Source: Candidatus Cloacimonadota bacterium (GTDB lineage Bacteria; Muiribacteriota; UBA6191). Taken from it: 64,000 bases of DNA. The position numbers were made by a program, and so were the translations under genes. The notes under the pieces are model-generated. The model saw only the letters and a program-made list of their open reading frames with translations, was not told the DNA's origin and did no database searches. The DNA lies in assembly GCA_023954715.1 (NCBI GenBank), contig JAGSHD010000003.1:62001-126000 (forward strand). The letters are read 5' to 3'. Positions within the stretch are counted from its first letter, which is position 1; each line of letters begins with the position of its first letter. Below are positions 36,683-45,351 of the stretch, one piece after another.

Positions 36683-38206
36683 TTATTTACTTAATATAGA
36701 GTTGATTTCTTGTTGGATTTGATCTCTTTGATTTTGATCCAAGTGGTAGATTAATTTAGTTCTTCTTAAAATTACATCTTCGAGCTTATGTGCTTTTTCA
36801 TGAATCACATTATAAATTAGCTCGGCTTTTAAATATCCTTCTATGCCTATAGTTTTTCTATGGTCAGGGTTAGAAAGGGCAATGTTAGCAATTTCAATCC
36901 ATCGAGATCCATAGTACATTTGCCAGCGGTCTACAAAGCTCGGCTCTAATTTTAGGTCAGAAAGCTGTTGTTTAATCTCATCTTGTTGAGGATGGTTAAT
37001 ATCATAGCCACCAAACAATGGCTCGATTTCAGTATTGTGATGTTTATTAATTTCAGGCTCTAGTTTTGACAAAACTTTATCAATCATTTTTACAGCTAAA
37101 GATCGATACGTAGTAATCTTGCCTCCAAAAACAGCTAGGTACCCAGAGTCAGATCCTAGGTCTTCTTGTTCTACTACGTATTCACGAGATATGGCTGACA
37201 TATTATCTTCGCCATGATCTACTAAACTACGTACACCTGAGTATTTATAAACAACGTCATCCATAGATATTTTTTTACTAGGAAAGAATTGATTAAAAGT
37301 CTCTAATAGATAGTCTTCTTCTTCCTGGGAACTTGGTATGACATCAAAATCGTCTCCAGAAAAGTTGGACTCGGTTGTTCCGATCAATGTGAAGTCTTGA
37401 ATCCAAGGGAGAACAAAAACAACTCTACCATCAGATGGTAGGATTAAAAAACCTGTATCATCTTCTTGAATCTTTGGAACTACAAAATGGATTCCACGAA
37501 CATACTTAAGACCGGGCCGTTTTTGTTTTTTAGTGATTTTTTTATCTAAAGCAGGGACCCATGGGCCAGCGGCGTTGATTAAATATTTAGTAGAGATTTG
37601 ATATTCTTTATTTAAACGTTTATCTAAAATTGTGAGGAGATAAGAGTTTTCTTTTGATTCAACTTTGATTAGTTCGTGGTAATTTCGAATATCTGCGCCG
37701 TACTCTTGTGCAGAAAGGGCAGTTTCGACAGTTAATCTAGCATCTCTAGTTTGACCATCAGAATATTGTACTACTCCTTTTAAATCGTCTTGGTTTAAAA
37801 CAGATATACGATGTGTTTCATCGTCGCTTAGTTTTCTAGATGGCTTCATATTGTCAGGACCAGCAAATAAATCATACATTTTACAGCCAGACCAAACCAT
37901 CCAAGGAGGTCTTTTGTCTGTACCGTATACTGGGATATTTAAACGAAGTGGCGTTACTAAATGAGGTGCTGTATTTAGTAAAATTTTTCGTTCTTTCAAG
38001 GACTCTTGGACTAATTTAAACTCTGCATTTTCTAGGTAGCGTATCCCGCCATGTATGAGTTTAGAAGAGTTGCCCGAAGTTGCATGAGCAAAATCGTCTT
38101 TTTCTATCAAAAGTGTTGAGAAGCCTTTACTGATTGATTCTCTTGCGATGCCGACGCCATTGATTCCACCACCGATAACGGTGACTTGAAATGATTGGAT
38201 GGTCAT
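36683..38206 (-). CDS. glpD: Glycerol-3-phosphate dehydrogenase, FAD-dependent
   Basis: The 507-residue flavoprotein starts with the FAD-binding VIGGGINGVGIARE, then ATSGNSSKLIHGGIRYLE, AAGPWVPAL and FGGKITTYR, all hallmarks of GlpD. It oxidises glycerol 3-phosphate to dihydroxyacetone phosphate and passes electrons to quinone. It is the first gene of glpDKF. No GlpR-type regulator is next to the operon. Confidence 0.94.
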   Translation of the reverse strand: MTIQSFQVTVIGGGINGVGIARESISKGFSTLLIEKDDFAHATSGNSSKLIHGGIRYLENAEFKLVQESLKERKILLNTAPHLVTPLRLNIPVYGTDKRPPWMVWSGCKMYDLFAGPDNMKPSRKLSDDETHRISVLNQDDLKGVVQYSDGQTRDARLTVETALSAQEYGADIRNYHELIKVESKENSYLLTILDKRLNKEYQISTKYLINAAGPWVPALDKKITKKQKRPGLKYVRGIHFVVPKIQEDDTGFLILPSDGRVVFVLPWIQDFTLIGTTESNFSGDDFDVIPSSQEEEDYLLETFNQFFPSKKISMDDVVYKYSGVRSLVDHGEDNMSAISREYVVEQEDLGSDSGYLAVFGGKITTYRSLAVKMIDKVLSKLEPEINKHHNTEIEPLFGGYDINHPQQDEIKQQLSDLKLEPSFVDRWQMYYGSRWIEIANIALSNPDHRKTIGIEGYLKAELIYNVIHEKAHKLEDVILRRTKLIYHLDQNQRDQIQQEINSILSK

Positions 38207-38370
38207 TATATATCCTTTCTGAAGATGGACTTATATCCAAAAACTCTTATGAATAATTGAGTAGCTAATATAGCAAAGATGATGACTTGTAAGTCATATT
38301 CGAGTTTTAAATGACTTGGATATAGATGTAACTCTAAGTATCGCCAACATTGTAAAATGAAATAGCAAAA

Positions 38371-38393
38371 AATTCACCCTTTTGAGGTGAATT
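38371..38393 (-). terminator. Intrinsic terminator of the acyltransferase-hydrolase gene
   Basis: AATTCACC pairs with GGTGAATT (8 bp, 7-nt loop) downstream of the minus-strand fusion gene, and on that strand is followed by TTTTGC after the stem. The remaining spacer from 38207 to 38444 shows no gene. Confidence 0.6.
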
Positions 38394-38444
38394 CTTTGCT
38401 ATGCTTTAAATTATTTTATAATAAAATAAAAAAGGATTTTATAA

Positions 38445-40709
38445 TTAACTTTCTACTTGGATTTCTTCTAGTGGCTGTGGGAATTCAAATTCACTTAATG
38501 GAAAGTTATCATCAAGGTAACTCTTGAGTTGAGAATACATCTCATCTCTTGATTGACTATATAAAATGTCATGCTCACTAGAGTCTAACAAAGACAGTTG
38601 ATTTTCATTGGATTGAATTGCTTTGTGAATTTTTTTAGCTCCACTTGAATTAAATAAAGGGTCATTAATACTTTGTAGAATTAAAGTATTTGCCTTTATA
38701 TCATTTAGTTTTTTCTTAGTTTGTCTTACAGCCTTTTTAATCTGATTGAGATTTTTAACAAAGGTATGCTGATAAAATGGATAGTCGTGGTTTTCATCCA
38801 CATCGATTTTATCTTTAACTAAGTCCTTATCATAAAACTTGTTATATAACTTATTTAATAAGCTAGTTGGCTCTACCAAATGATGATCTAGTGATTTTGG
38901 GCTATATGCAGGGTTTATACAAACTAAACCAGCAACCTTGTCACCTTTTTTAGAAGCACACAATAGTGATAAAATTGCACCTAAGGAGTATCCCATTAAA
39001 ATATATTGTTTACAGTTATTTTTGATAACACCGATGCCTCGCTCGATATTGTGATACCAGTCTTCTAAAGAGCGCTCTTTTAAGTCTTCAGGATTAGTAC
39101 CATGTCCTCTTAGTCTCGGGCAAAACACTGTGTACCCAAGACTATGAAGGTATTCAGCTAGTGGTCGAACTTGCTCAGGAGATGCTAAATAACCATGAGT
39201 AAGTACTATACCAATTTGATTATCTTCTGCCTCTAAGTAAATAGGGAATGACTCCTCTGGCGGAGCCGTTGTTGTTGAAGAATGCTCCTGAAAGTCTTTA
39301 ACAAACTCTCTGGAACATTGGGCAATCAGTGTTTTTATAGTCAATTGAGCTATGGTGTCAGAATCTTGGTTAATATAACTTTCAATGATTCGTACAGCAT
39401 CAACAACGGGCTCTAGTTCATTAGCAAATACAGCTAGCTTATTTAGCATACGAATACTATGAAAATGATGCATATTAGCGAGATTTTCATGGTCAATATG
39501 AAGTATTTCATCCTCTAAATGAACAGATTTTTCTTTGATACCGATGTCTAAAATCTCTTTAAGGGGTTGGTAATCTTGATCAGCTATTAAATGAGTTATG
39601 TTACCAAAAAGGGTATGATGTTTTCTAAAGTTAGGATTGGATTTAATTTCAGATGCTGCTAGATAGATAGCGTTAGTCAAAGTATTTATATGTATTTCGT
39701 TGCCTTTAAAAGTCCTCATGGCAGTTGAAAAAATCTGGTCAATATTGATGTAATTATTGTCGTAAACTTTTTTCATTGTGTCATCAGTAAGCCCCCGTTT
39801 TTGCCAATCTAAAATGACATTGTTAAGAGATTCTTCTGAAAAGACTCCCTTAATATCAGTTTTTAACTTCATTAGGTAGGAAACATACTCATCTAGATGG
39901 ACTGGTTCTGCAAAATAATGATCGATTACTGCTTTTTTAGAAAAAAGGAGAGGAACTTCCACTTCCATTTCCTCAACAGCTCTTTGACCTAGATTAGGAA
40001 ATCTCTTACGTATGAACTTTGGAAAGAAGTGCTCCTCTGTTCGAAGAGGACTATAACTAATGTTTACAGGACACAAGACTACTGGCTTTTCAATTACATC
40101 TTCCGGACCAGAAAAGCTGTATTTATCTTGATAATACTTCATTGTTTCTAGGTCATTGTTTTGTACCGCTGTTAAGTAACTTCTTTTGAAAATTTCAGCT
40201 TTTAGAGCAAGAGTTGCTGCTCCTGTATGAGGAGGACCAGTTCTATCAGGACAATTTAGTGCTAAACGGCCATCTTGAAAGGTCTTTTTATTTTTGATCA
40301 TGGAACCTTCTGGGAAGATAACCCAATTTGATTTACCTGTCATGAGATCCCCAATGATTTGCGTGTTTCGATTTTTATCTTGAATAGGATAAGCTCCACA
40401 GATACGCAACCATTTACCAAACAGACCAAAAAAGAATTGTTGATCTGCTAAAACTGTTACTTGTTTACCGGTAATCATAAACAAGATATAAGGTAGGATA
40501 GCTGTTTCTATACGGGTATAGTGGTTGGCTACAAACAAGGTAGGATTTTTTGGGACGTTTTCTTGGCCCTCCCAGTTGATGGTAGCTGGACTCAAATACT
40601 TAAAATAATTAGTTACTAATATTCTACTAATTTTAAATACAATGTGTTCTTTTACTTTAGATTTAGATTTTGAATCAGATTTATCAAGTGAAGCTGAAAT
40701 GCTGGTCAT
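38445..40709 (-). CDS. PlsC-type acyltransferase fused to alpha/beta hydrolase
   Basis: The 754-residue protein joins two lipid-type enzymes. The N-terminal acyltransferase has VANHYTRIE near residue 60 (an HX4E variant of the usual HX4D) and IFPEGS near 131. The C-terminal alpha/beta hydrolase begins with GIVLTHGYLASP near 498, has the nucleophile elbow GYSLGA near 570, an aspartate in QSINDPLF and a histidine in SSEHD. It resembles monoacylglycerol lipases and carboxylesterases. I infer a role in membrane-lipid acyl transfer or remodelling. No signal peptide is seen. The middle region (about 330-490) is helical and unrecognised. Confidence 0.72.
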   Translation of the reverse strand: MTSISASLDKSDSKSKSKVKEHIVFKISRILVTNYFKYLSPATINWEGQENVPKNPTLFVANHYTRIETAILPYILFMITGKQVTVLADQQFFFGLFGKWLRICGAYPIQDKNRNTQIIGDLMTGKSNWVIFPEGSMIKNKKTFQDGRLALNCPDRTGPPHTGAATLALKAEIFKRSYLTAVQNNDLETMKYYQDKYSFSGPEDVIEKPVVLCPVNISYSPLRTEEHFFPKFIRKRFPNLGQRAVEEMEVEVPLLFSKKAVIDHYFAEPVHLDEYVSYLMKLKTDIKGVFSEESLNNVILDWQKRGLTDDTMKKVYDNNYINIDQIFSTAMRTFKGNEIHINTLTNAIYLAASEIKSNPNFRKHHTLFGNITHLIADQDYQPLKEILDIGIKEKSVHLEDEILHIDHENLANMHHFHSIRMLNKLAVFANELEPVVDAVRIIESYINQDSDTIAQLTIKTLIAQCSREFVKDFQEHSSTTTAPPEESFPIYLEAEDNQIGIVLTHGYLASPEQVRPLAEYLHSLGYTVFCPRLRGHGTNPEDLKERSLEDWYHNIERGIGVIKNNCKQYILMGYSLGAILSLLCASKKGDKVAGLVCINPAYSPKSLDHHLVEPTSLLNKLYNKFYDKDLVKDKIDVDENHDYPFYQHTFVKNLNQIKKAVRQTKKKLNDIKANTLILQSINDPLFNSSGAKKIHKAIQSNENQLSLLDSSEHDILYSQSRDEMYSQLKSYLDDNFPLSEFEFPQPLEEIQVES

Positions 40710-41027
40710 ATTTGGTCCTATAAACGTATTAGAATTATCAGAGAATCATAGCTTTTCAAAAAAGAGAAAAGCCGCATTTAATACTACGTAATCTATATAA
40801 AAATGTTATCCCTTAGTTAATGGTACGATTTTTTTATGGTCTTTGCTATTTATTTAAATCCCATTATCGACTTTTATACGCTTTCTAAAGAAATTTTGTT
40901 TAGATTGAGTAAAAGCTATAAATAGATTTGCAAAAATCACTTGATTTAAAAGTATATTGACTCAAACTGCGCAATACTTGCTATACCTCGAATATTAATA
41001 AAACTAAGAGTGATGTTTTTTATAAAA
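40710..41027. other. Intergenic region without a gene
   Basis: This 318-bp AT-rich spacer separates two minus-strand units and presumably contains the promoter of the acyltransferase-hydrolase fusion. A short stem (GCTTTTC with GAAAAGC, 40751-40772) lies in its leader. I see no RNA gene, repeat or open frame with coding character. Confidence 0.3.
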
Positions 41028-41609
41028 TTAGGCTTTAAAGTCAGGGAATATAAACTTCCATATCTTTTGAATAATGTTACGGTTTTCATTTTGTTTTTTT
41101 AACAAGTCTTGATAACAACAAAAACAAGTGTCAGCATTATCGTTGTTTTGAACCAAACATAACTTACAAATAGTCTTTGAGCATAAATTACATTGAGTGC
41201 TTTGAACATCACAATTATTTAACCTTGAATCTATGCTTCTAAAGCAAAGTTCACAGCGATCAATTGTTTTCTCACCACCAAGGGAGCTGATTTGTATATC
41301 ATCGGTACAATTGTGGCACAAAAACTCTTTATCAGCTGACTGTCCACAGGTATCTTTACAAACAAATTGTTGGCATTTATTACAGATACTATGGTGGTCA
41401 CAAAAATGGATAAATCTTTTGTTGATTCTGCATTGAGGACAGCTATAAGTAGTCCGAACACTAATTACTGCTTCTGACAGTGCAAACAAAAGCTTTTTAC
41501 TAAAGTCTACGATCCTGTATTTTCGAGTACAAGAAACACAAACCTGATGATGGTCGATCTCTTTATCTGATTTATGGCAAACCAAGCAAGGTAAATTGGT
41601 ATGATTCAT
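41028..41609 (-). CDS. Cysteine-rich multi-zinc-ribbon-like protein
   Basis: The 193-residue product contains 23 cysteines, mostly as CxxC pairs (CLVC, CVSC, CPQC, CNKC, CHNC, CELC, CNLC, CKLC), plus several histidines. This pattern would bind several zinc ions in a RING- or double-zinc-ribbon-like array. The basic C-terminus (IIQKIWKFIFPDF) is amphipathic. There is no signal peptide, so it is cytoplasmic. It overlaps the preceding gene by 4 bp (ATGA) and is the third gene of the comM operon. I recognise no named family. Confidence 0.6.
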   Translation of the reverse strand: MNHTNLPCLVCHKSDKEIDHHQVCVSCTRKYRIVDFSKKLLFALSEAVISVRTTYSCPQCRINKRFIHFCDHHSICNKCQQFVCKDTCGQSADKEFLCHNCTDDIQISSLGGEKTIDRCELCFRSIDSRLNNCDVQSTQCNLCSKTICKLCLVQNNDNADTCFCCYQDLLKKQNENRNIIQKIWKFIFPDFKA

Positions 41610-42049
41610 TGAGTCTTTCTTTGTAAGATTTGATTGTAATTGTACAAATGGTAAAAAATATTATACATGTCTTGGGCATCGATTAATAGATTTGAAGTTT
41701 TGTTATTTTGAAGGCTGTCTTTTCTATACAATACTAAAAACGCCCAAGAAATATCCTTGATTTGATCTTTGTGGTTGATTGAGTGAAGTACTTGTTGAAC
41801 AACAATGTTATGTTGATTTAGATAACGTCGAATGTTGTTTTTATTAATATAGTTTAATCCAATGTGAGGATATAAAACATTTTTATAATCAGATAATTGC
41901 TTGGAAACATTTTCAATATTTAACTCTTGAACTGGGGAGGTTTGTAAATTGTTGTTACTCAACAATATTTGCGTTATTGTTTTATAATATAAGGAGTCTG
42001 CAAATACAGAGATTTGAATGCTTATGATTATGTATAATATTAATGCCAT
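41606..42049 (-). CDS. Secreted hypothetical protein in the comM operon
   Basis: I choose ATG 42049, one base after the comM stop and preceded by GGAGC; longer in-frame starts would run inside comM. The product, about 147 residues, has a signal peptide (MALILYIIISIQISVFADS) followed by a polar, mostly helical domain with many asparagines. I recognise no family. Its placement right after comM, and its overlap with the cysteine-rich gene, argue for co-transcription. Confidence 0.55.
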   Translation of the reverse strand: MALILYIIISIQISVFADSLYYKTITQILLSNNNLQTSPVQELNIENVSKQLSDYKNVLYPHIGLNYINKNNIRRYLNQHNIVVQQVLHSINHKDQIKDISWAFLVLYRKDSLQNNKTSNLLIDAQDMYNIFYHLYNYNQILQRKTQ

Positions 42050-42050
42050 T

Positions 42051-43568
42051 CTAGCTCCATTGAGTATTTTGAAAATAGACTGCTTCATAGACTTGAGGTT
42101 CATCAATTAACTCCACACCTGATAGGTCAGCAATGGTTCTAGCTAATTTTACAATCTTAAAGTAGGCTCTATTGCTCCAACTTTGTTCTTTATACTTTTT
42201 GTGTAACAAAGTTTTAGCAATCGAGTTCATTTTACAATGGTGCTTTAAAAATTTGCCTTCTAATTGATGGTTACTCGTTATAGATGAACCATCATATCTC
42301 TTGTTTTGAATGTCTTTTGCTTTAAGAACTCGCTCTAAAATATCTGAGGATGAATCTGTAGTGACTTGATCTGTAGAAGATAGATCTACTCTTGGTACAT
42401 TAAGGTGTAAGTCGATTCGATCTCGTAGTGGCCCTGACAGTCGATTTCTATATTTTTCGATCTGTAGGTTGGAGCAACAACAGGTATGTTTTGAGTCACC
42501 ATAATATCCACATGGACATGGGTTTAAAGCTGCAATCAGCGTAAAGTTTGCAGGGTAAGATACTCTCATATTTGCTCGTGATATATTTATGTTACCGTCT
42601 GACAAAGGTTGCCTGAGTGACTCTAAGACATGTTTTTTAAACTCTAGTATTTCATCCAAAAACAGTACACCATTGTGTGCCAAAGAAACCTCGCCAGGAA
42701 CAGCTTTAGCTCCTCCTCCAATCAAAGAGATATCTGATGCTGTATGATGAGGTGAACGAAAGGGACGATGATTAATATATTGTTCGTGTTCTTGAAGATA
42801 TCCACAGATAGAGTATATTTTTGTAGTTTCTAGGTACTCAGGAGTAGACATCCTAGTTAAAATGGATGGGAGTCTTTTTGCGATCATGGATTTACCACAA
42901 CCTGGAGGTCCTTCCATTAAAATATGGTGTCCGCCAGCAGCAGAAATCTCACATGCTCTTTTTGCATTTTGTTGACCAATGACATCTGAAAAATCTAAGT
43001 CACTACTATCGTTGTTAGGAATACTGACTTTAGATTGAATATATTGTGGTTGATTTAGGTTGAGATAGTTGACTAAATCTTTTAGAGATATAAAGTGATT
43101 GTGTTTTAACTTTTCAATTTGACAGAGTTGAGGTGAGTTTTCACTAGGAATAATATAGTCATTAGCAAAACCTTTTTCATGACACGAAACAATAGTTGAA
43201 AAGCAGTTTGAAAGTTTTCTAATTCTTCCATCTAATGAGAGCTCTCCTATAAACAAGGTATCGTTAAAGTTTTCAAAGTTTTTTATTTGTTTCGAGGCTA
43301 ATAAAATCCCTATGGCAATAGATAAATCAAATCCAGATCCTTCTTTTCGAACTTGTGCGGGAGCTAAGTTTATAGTAATTCTTTCTCTAGGAAACTTAAA
43401 TCCTGAATTTTGAATGGCTGCTCTTACTCTCTCTTTGGCTTCTTGTATACTTGTATCTGGTAGCCCAACGATTTGAAACGATGGCAGTCCTTTCGATAGG
43501 TGAATTTCTACTTCTATTTCAAAGGCATTCAATCCAAGTAGGCTAGCTGTCTTTATGCGTGTAGTCAT
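42051..43568 (-). CDS. comM: ComM/YifB-family Mg-chelatase-like AAA+ ATPase
   Basis: The 505-residue protein has the N-terminal Lon-like domain (GLPSFQIVGLPDTSIQEAKERVRAAI), the Mg-chelatase AAA+ core with Walker A EGPPGCGKSM near residue 220 and Walker B GVLFLDEILEF near 300, and a zinc-binding LNPCPCGYYGD. ComM is the hexameric branch-migration helicase that integrates incoming DNA during natural transformation. The AAAGGAG site supports the start. Two small genes follow in the operon, and a conserved element lies upstream. Confidence 0.88.
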   Translation of the reverse strand: MTTRIKTASLLGLNAFEIEVEIHLSKGLPSFQIVGLPDTSIQEAKERVRAAIQNSGFKFPRERITINLAPAQVRKEGSGFDLSIAIGILLASKQIKNFENFNDTLFIGELSLDGRIRKLSNCFSTIVSCHEKGFANDYIIPSENSPQLCQIEKLKHNHFISLKDLVNYLNLNQPQYIQSKVSIPNNDSSDLDFSDVIGQQNAKRACEISAAGGHHILMEGPPGCGKSMIAKRLPSILTRMSTPEYLETTKIYSICGYLQEHEQYINHRPFRSPHHTASDISLIGGGAKAVPGEVSLAHNGVLFLDEILEFKKHVLESLRQPLSDGNINISRANMRVSYPANFTLIAALNPCPCGYYGDSKHTCCCSNLQIEKYRNRLSGPLRDRIDLHLNVPRVDLSSTDQVTTDSSSDILERVLKAKDIQNKRYDGSSITSNHQLEGKFLKHHCKMNSIAKTLLHKKYKEQSWSNRAYFKIVKLARTIADLSGVELIDEPQVYEAVYFQNTQWS

Positions 43569-43626
43569 TGAAATCTCCTTTAATGGTTATAAAAATTGAA
43601 ATAAAACTAAAGTCTAGTGTGTTCAT
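43543..43626 (-). CDS. Possible leader peptide overlapping the comM start
   Basis: A 27-codon frame starts at ATG 43626 behind an excellent ribosome-binding site, AAAGGAG. It runs across the comM ribosome-binding site and into the first 26 bases of comM in another frame. The product would start MNTLDFSFISIFITI. Such an overlapping short frame can couple or attenuate translation of the main gene. No family match is expected, and it may be incidental. Confidence 0.35.
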   Translation of the reverse strand: MNTLDFSFISIFITIKGDFNDYTHKDS

Positions 43627-43660
43627 TCGAATCTCCTTTGATAAGTCGTTTGATATATTT

Positions 43661-43722
43661 AATGTATCAAGTGATATTTCGTTCCAATAGATTAATTAAA
43701 ACTAAAGGGGGGAGTAAGCAAA
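43661..43722 (-). promoter_or_regulatory. Conserved upstream element of comM (shared with ssb)
   Basis: Written on the plus strand, AATGTATCAA (43661-43670) is followed after exactly 19 bp by GATTAATTAAAACTAA, then GGGGGG and TAAGCAAA. The same arrangement, with the same 19-bp spacing, occurs upstream of ssb at 45352. On the transcribed strand the TTGATACATT end lies nearest the gene and could be a -10-like box, with the C-rich block as an upstream activator or sigma site. Confidence 0.6.
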
Positions 43723-43903
43723 ACTTTAGGTAGCTAAGATAGAACTGACCACAAGTCATAAAACCATAGTTCATCCATTTTAAATCTAATTAGAATGTTA
43801 GAAAATTTAACTAAAGAAAGTATAAACTTTTAGATCAGTAGCGCTAGTTGTCGGTATAACATTGGTCCTATAACCTGCAGTGATAAAGATAAAAGAGAGA
43901 AAC

Positions 43904-44488
43904 ATGAGTAAATACATCGTAGGTTTTATCATAATGTTAATGTTGTTTTCACAGAGTAACTCTAAAAACTTGGAAGGGTTGGATCAGGCTTCGATTAAGT
44001 ATAATAAAGAGTTAGATGGATTTGCTTACCCTTTTGAAGTAGAACAATTTTTGTTCAAGTCACAAAATCAAAACCTGCTGATGAGATATATGGATGTAGG
44101 TAACAAAAACTCACCAAAGGTCATCGTTTTATTACATGGAAAAAATTTTTCAGGATATTATTGGGATAGAATTGCTAGAGACTTAATAAAGAGAAATTAT
44201 AGAGTGATTATACCGGATCAAATTGGATTTGGTAAATCCTCAAAGCCTAAGTCATACCAATATAGCTTTAGACAATTTGCTTTAAATACCAATCGACTTT
44301 TAGAAAGCTTAAATATATTTGAATATGAGGTTGTTGGGCATTCAATGGGTGGTATGTTGGCCGTTACATTAGCTGTAGATTATGTAAAAGCAGTCAAAAA
44401 ACTAATACTACTAAATCCCATAGGTTTAGAAGATTATAGTAAATTTGTACAATTTAAAGATGTTGATTTTTTTACAAGGGCCAGCTAA
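43904..44488 (+). CDS. Alpha/beta hydrolase, N-terminal fragment
   Basis: From ATG 43904, after AAAGAGAGAAA, the frame encodes a signal peptide (MSKYIVGFIIMLMLFSQSNS) and the first part of an alpha/beta hydrolase: VIVLLHGKNFSGYYW, IPDQIGFGKS and the nucleophile elbow VGHSMGGML. It ends at TAA 44486-44488. The Asp and His of the triad are encoded in the -1 frame downstream. A run of seven T at 44467-44473 lies exactly where the frame must change. A secreted or periplasmic esterase is the likely intact product. Confidence 0.6.
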   Translation: MSKYIVGFIIMLMLFSQSNSKNLEGLDQASIKYNKELDGFAYPFEVEQFLFKSQNQNLLMRYMDVGNKNSPKVIVLLHGKNFSGYYWDRIARDLIKRNYRVIIPDQIGFGKSSKPKSYQYSFRQFALNTNRLLESLNIFEYEVVGHSMGGMLAVTLAVDYVKAVKKLILLNPIGLEDYSKFVQFKDVDFFTRAS

Positions 44489-44496
44489 ATACAACA

Positions 44497-44916
44497 ATGG
44501 CTAAGGCAATCAACTATCAAAAGAAAAACTATTATGATGGAAAGTGGTCTAAAGACTACGAAAAACTGTTACTTCCGCTAAAAGGTATGCTTGCTAGTAA
44601 GGATTGGCCAATAGTAGCCTGGAACAATGCATTAACCTATGGGCCAATTTTTTCAGAAAATATAGTAAATAAGTTTTCACAGATCAAGTGTAAAACCTAT
44701 TTGATCATTGGCACTCGAGATACAACTGGGCCTGGTAGGGCTTGGTTAAAAGATGGTGTGACACGAAAACTAGGGCAGTATAAAAAGCTAGCCAAAAATG
44801 CTCAAAACTTCATCAAAGGGTCAACATTAATCGAGTTAGAAGGGCTTGGACACATGCCACACTATGAGGATTATGATGTCTTTATAAAAGCTTTTACTCA
44901 GTCGCTGAGTAATTAG
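44497..44916 (+). CDS. Alpha/beta hydrolase, C-terminal fragment
   Basis: This frame carries the rest of the hydrolase: a cap segment (INYQKKNYYDGKWSKDYEKL), the catalytic acid in IIGTRDTTGPG and the catalytic histidine in GLGHMPHYE. The ATG at 44497 is probably not a real start, since the frame stays open upstream to the T7 run at 44467-44473, giving YKGQLNTT before it. A -1 shift there restores one continuous protein of about 338 residues. It is therefore the second half of a broken or frameshifted gene. Confidence 0.55.
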   Translation: MAKAINYQKKNYYDGKWSKDYEKLLLPLKGMLASKDWPIVAWNNALTYGPIFSENIVNKFSQIKCKTYLIIGTRDTTGPGRAWLKDGVTRKLGQYKKLAKNAQNFIKGSTLIELEGLGHMPHYEDYDVFIKAFTQSLSN

Positions 44917-44922
44917 TAGGTT

Positions 44923-44955
44923 TAGATTGTATAAGCTTAGTGCCTATACAATCTA
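44923..44955. terminator. Stem-loop between convergent hydrolase and ssb
   Basis: TAGATTGTATA pairs perfectly with TATACAATCTA (11 bp, 11-nt loop) between two convergent genes. No T-run follows on either strand, so it is a probable bidirectional 3'-end structure rather than a strong intrinsic terminator. Confidence 0.5.
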
Positions 44956-44969
44956 TTCCTAATGCAGTT

Positions 44970-45299
44970 TTATGCTGCTTCTTGAGTGTTTTTTACGGTG
45001 AGACTTTGTACTTGGTGTGCTAAAAGACTGGTATACCAGGACTCCTGACCTTCTTTATTTTCATATTTACGAATATCTAAACGTCCTGACAAAAAGACCA
45101 ATGATCCTTTTGTTAGATAATTGCTGACAAACTCTGCAGTTTTTTCAAAACATATTATAGGGAGATATAAAGGATCAGAGTCCTTTTTGTAAGAGTTCAC
45201 CGCTACTTTAAACTTACAGGCTATTTGTCCATCTTTACATTTAGATAACTGAGAGTCTGCTACTAATCTTCCAATAAATTTACAATCGTTTAATTTCAT
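44970..45299 (-). CDS. ssb: Short single-stranded DNA-binding protein
   Basis: The 109-residue protein is a bare OB-fold SSB: NDCKFIGRLVADSQL, KFKVAVNSYKK, YLPIICFEKTAEFVSNYLTKGSLVFLSGRL and the last strand follow the family order. The disordered tail and the acidic C-terminal tip (DDDIPF-like) used by housekeeping SSB to recruit partners are missing. Short SSB paralogues commonly protect transforming DNA. The upstream element shared with comM supports that role. Confidence 0.75.
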   Translation of the reverse strand: MKLNDCKFIGRLVADSQLSKCKDGQIACKFKVAVNSYKKDSDPLYLPIICFEKTAEFVSNYLTKGSLVFLSGRLDIRKYENKEGQESWYTSLLAHQVQSLTVKNTQEAA

Positions 45300-45351
45300 T
45301 GTTATTCCTTTTTGATTTAAAGGTATTTACCTTTGTGTTTGTACTGACTTC

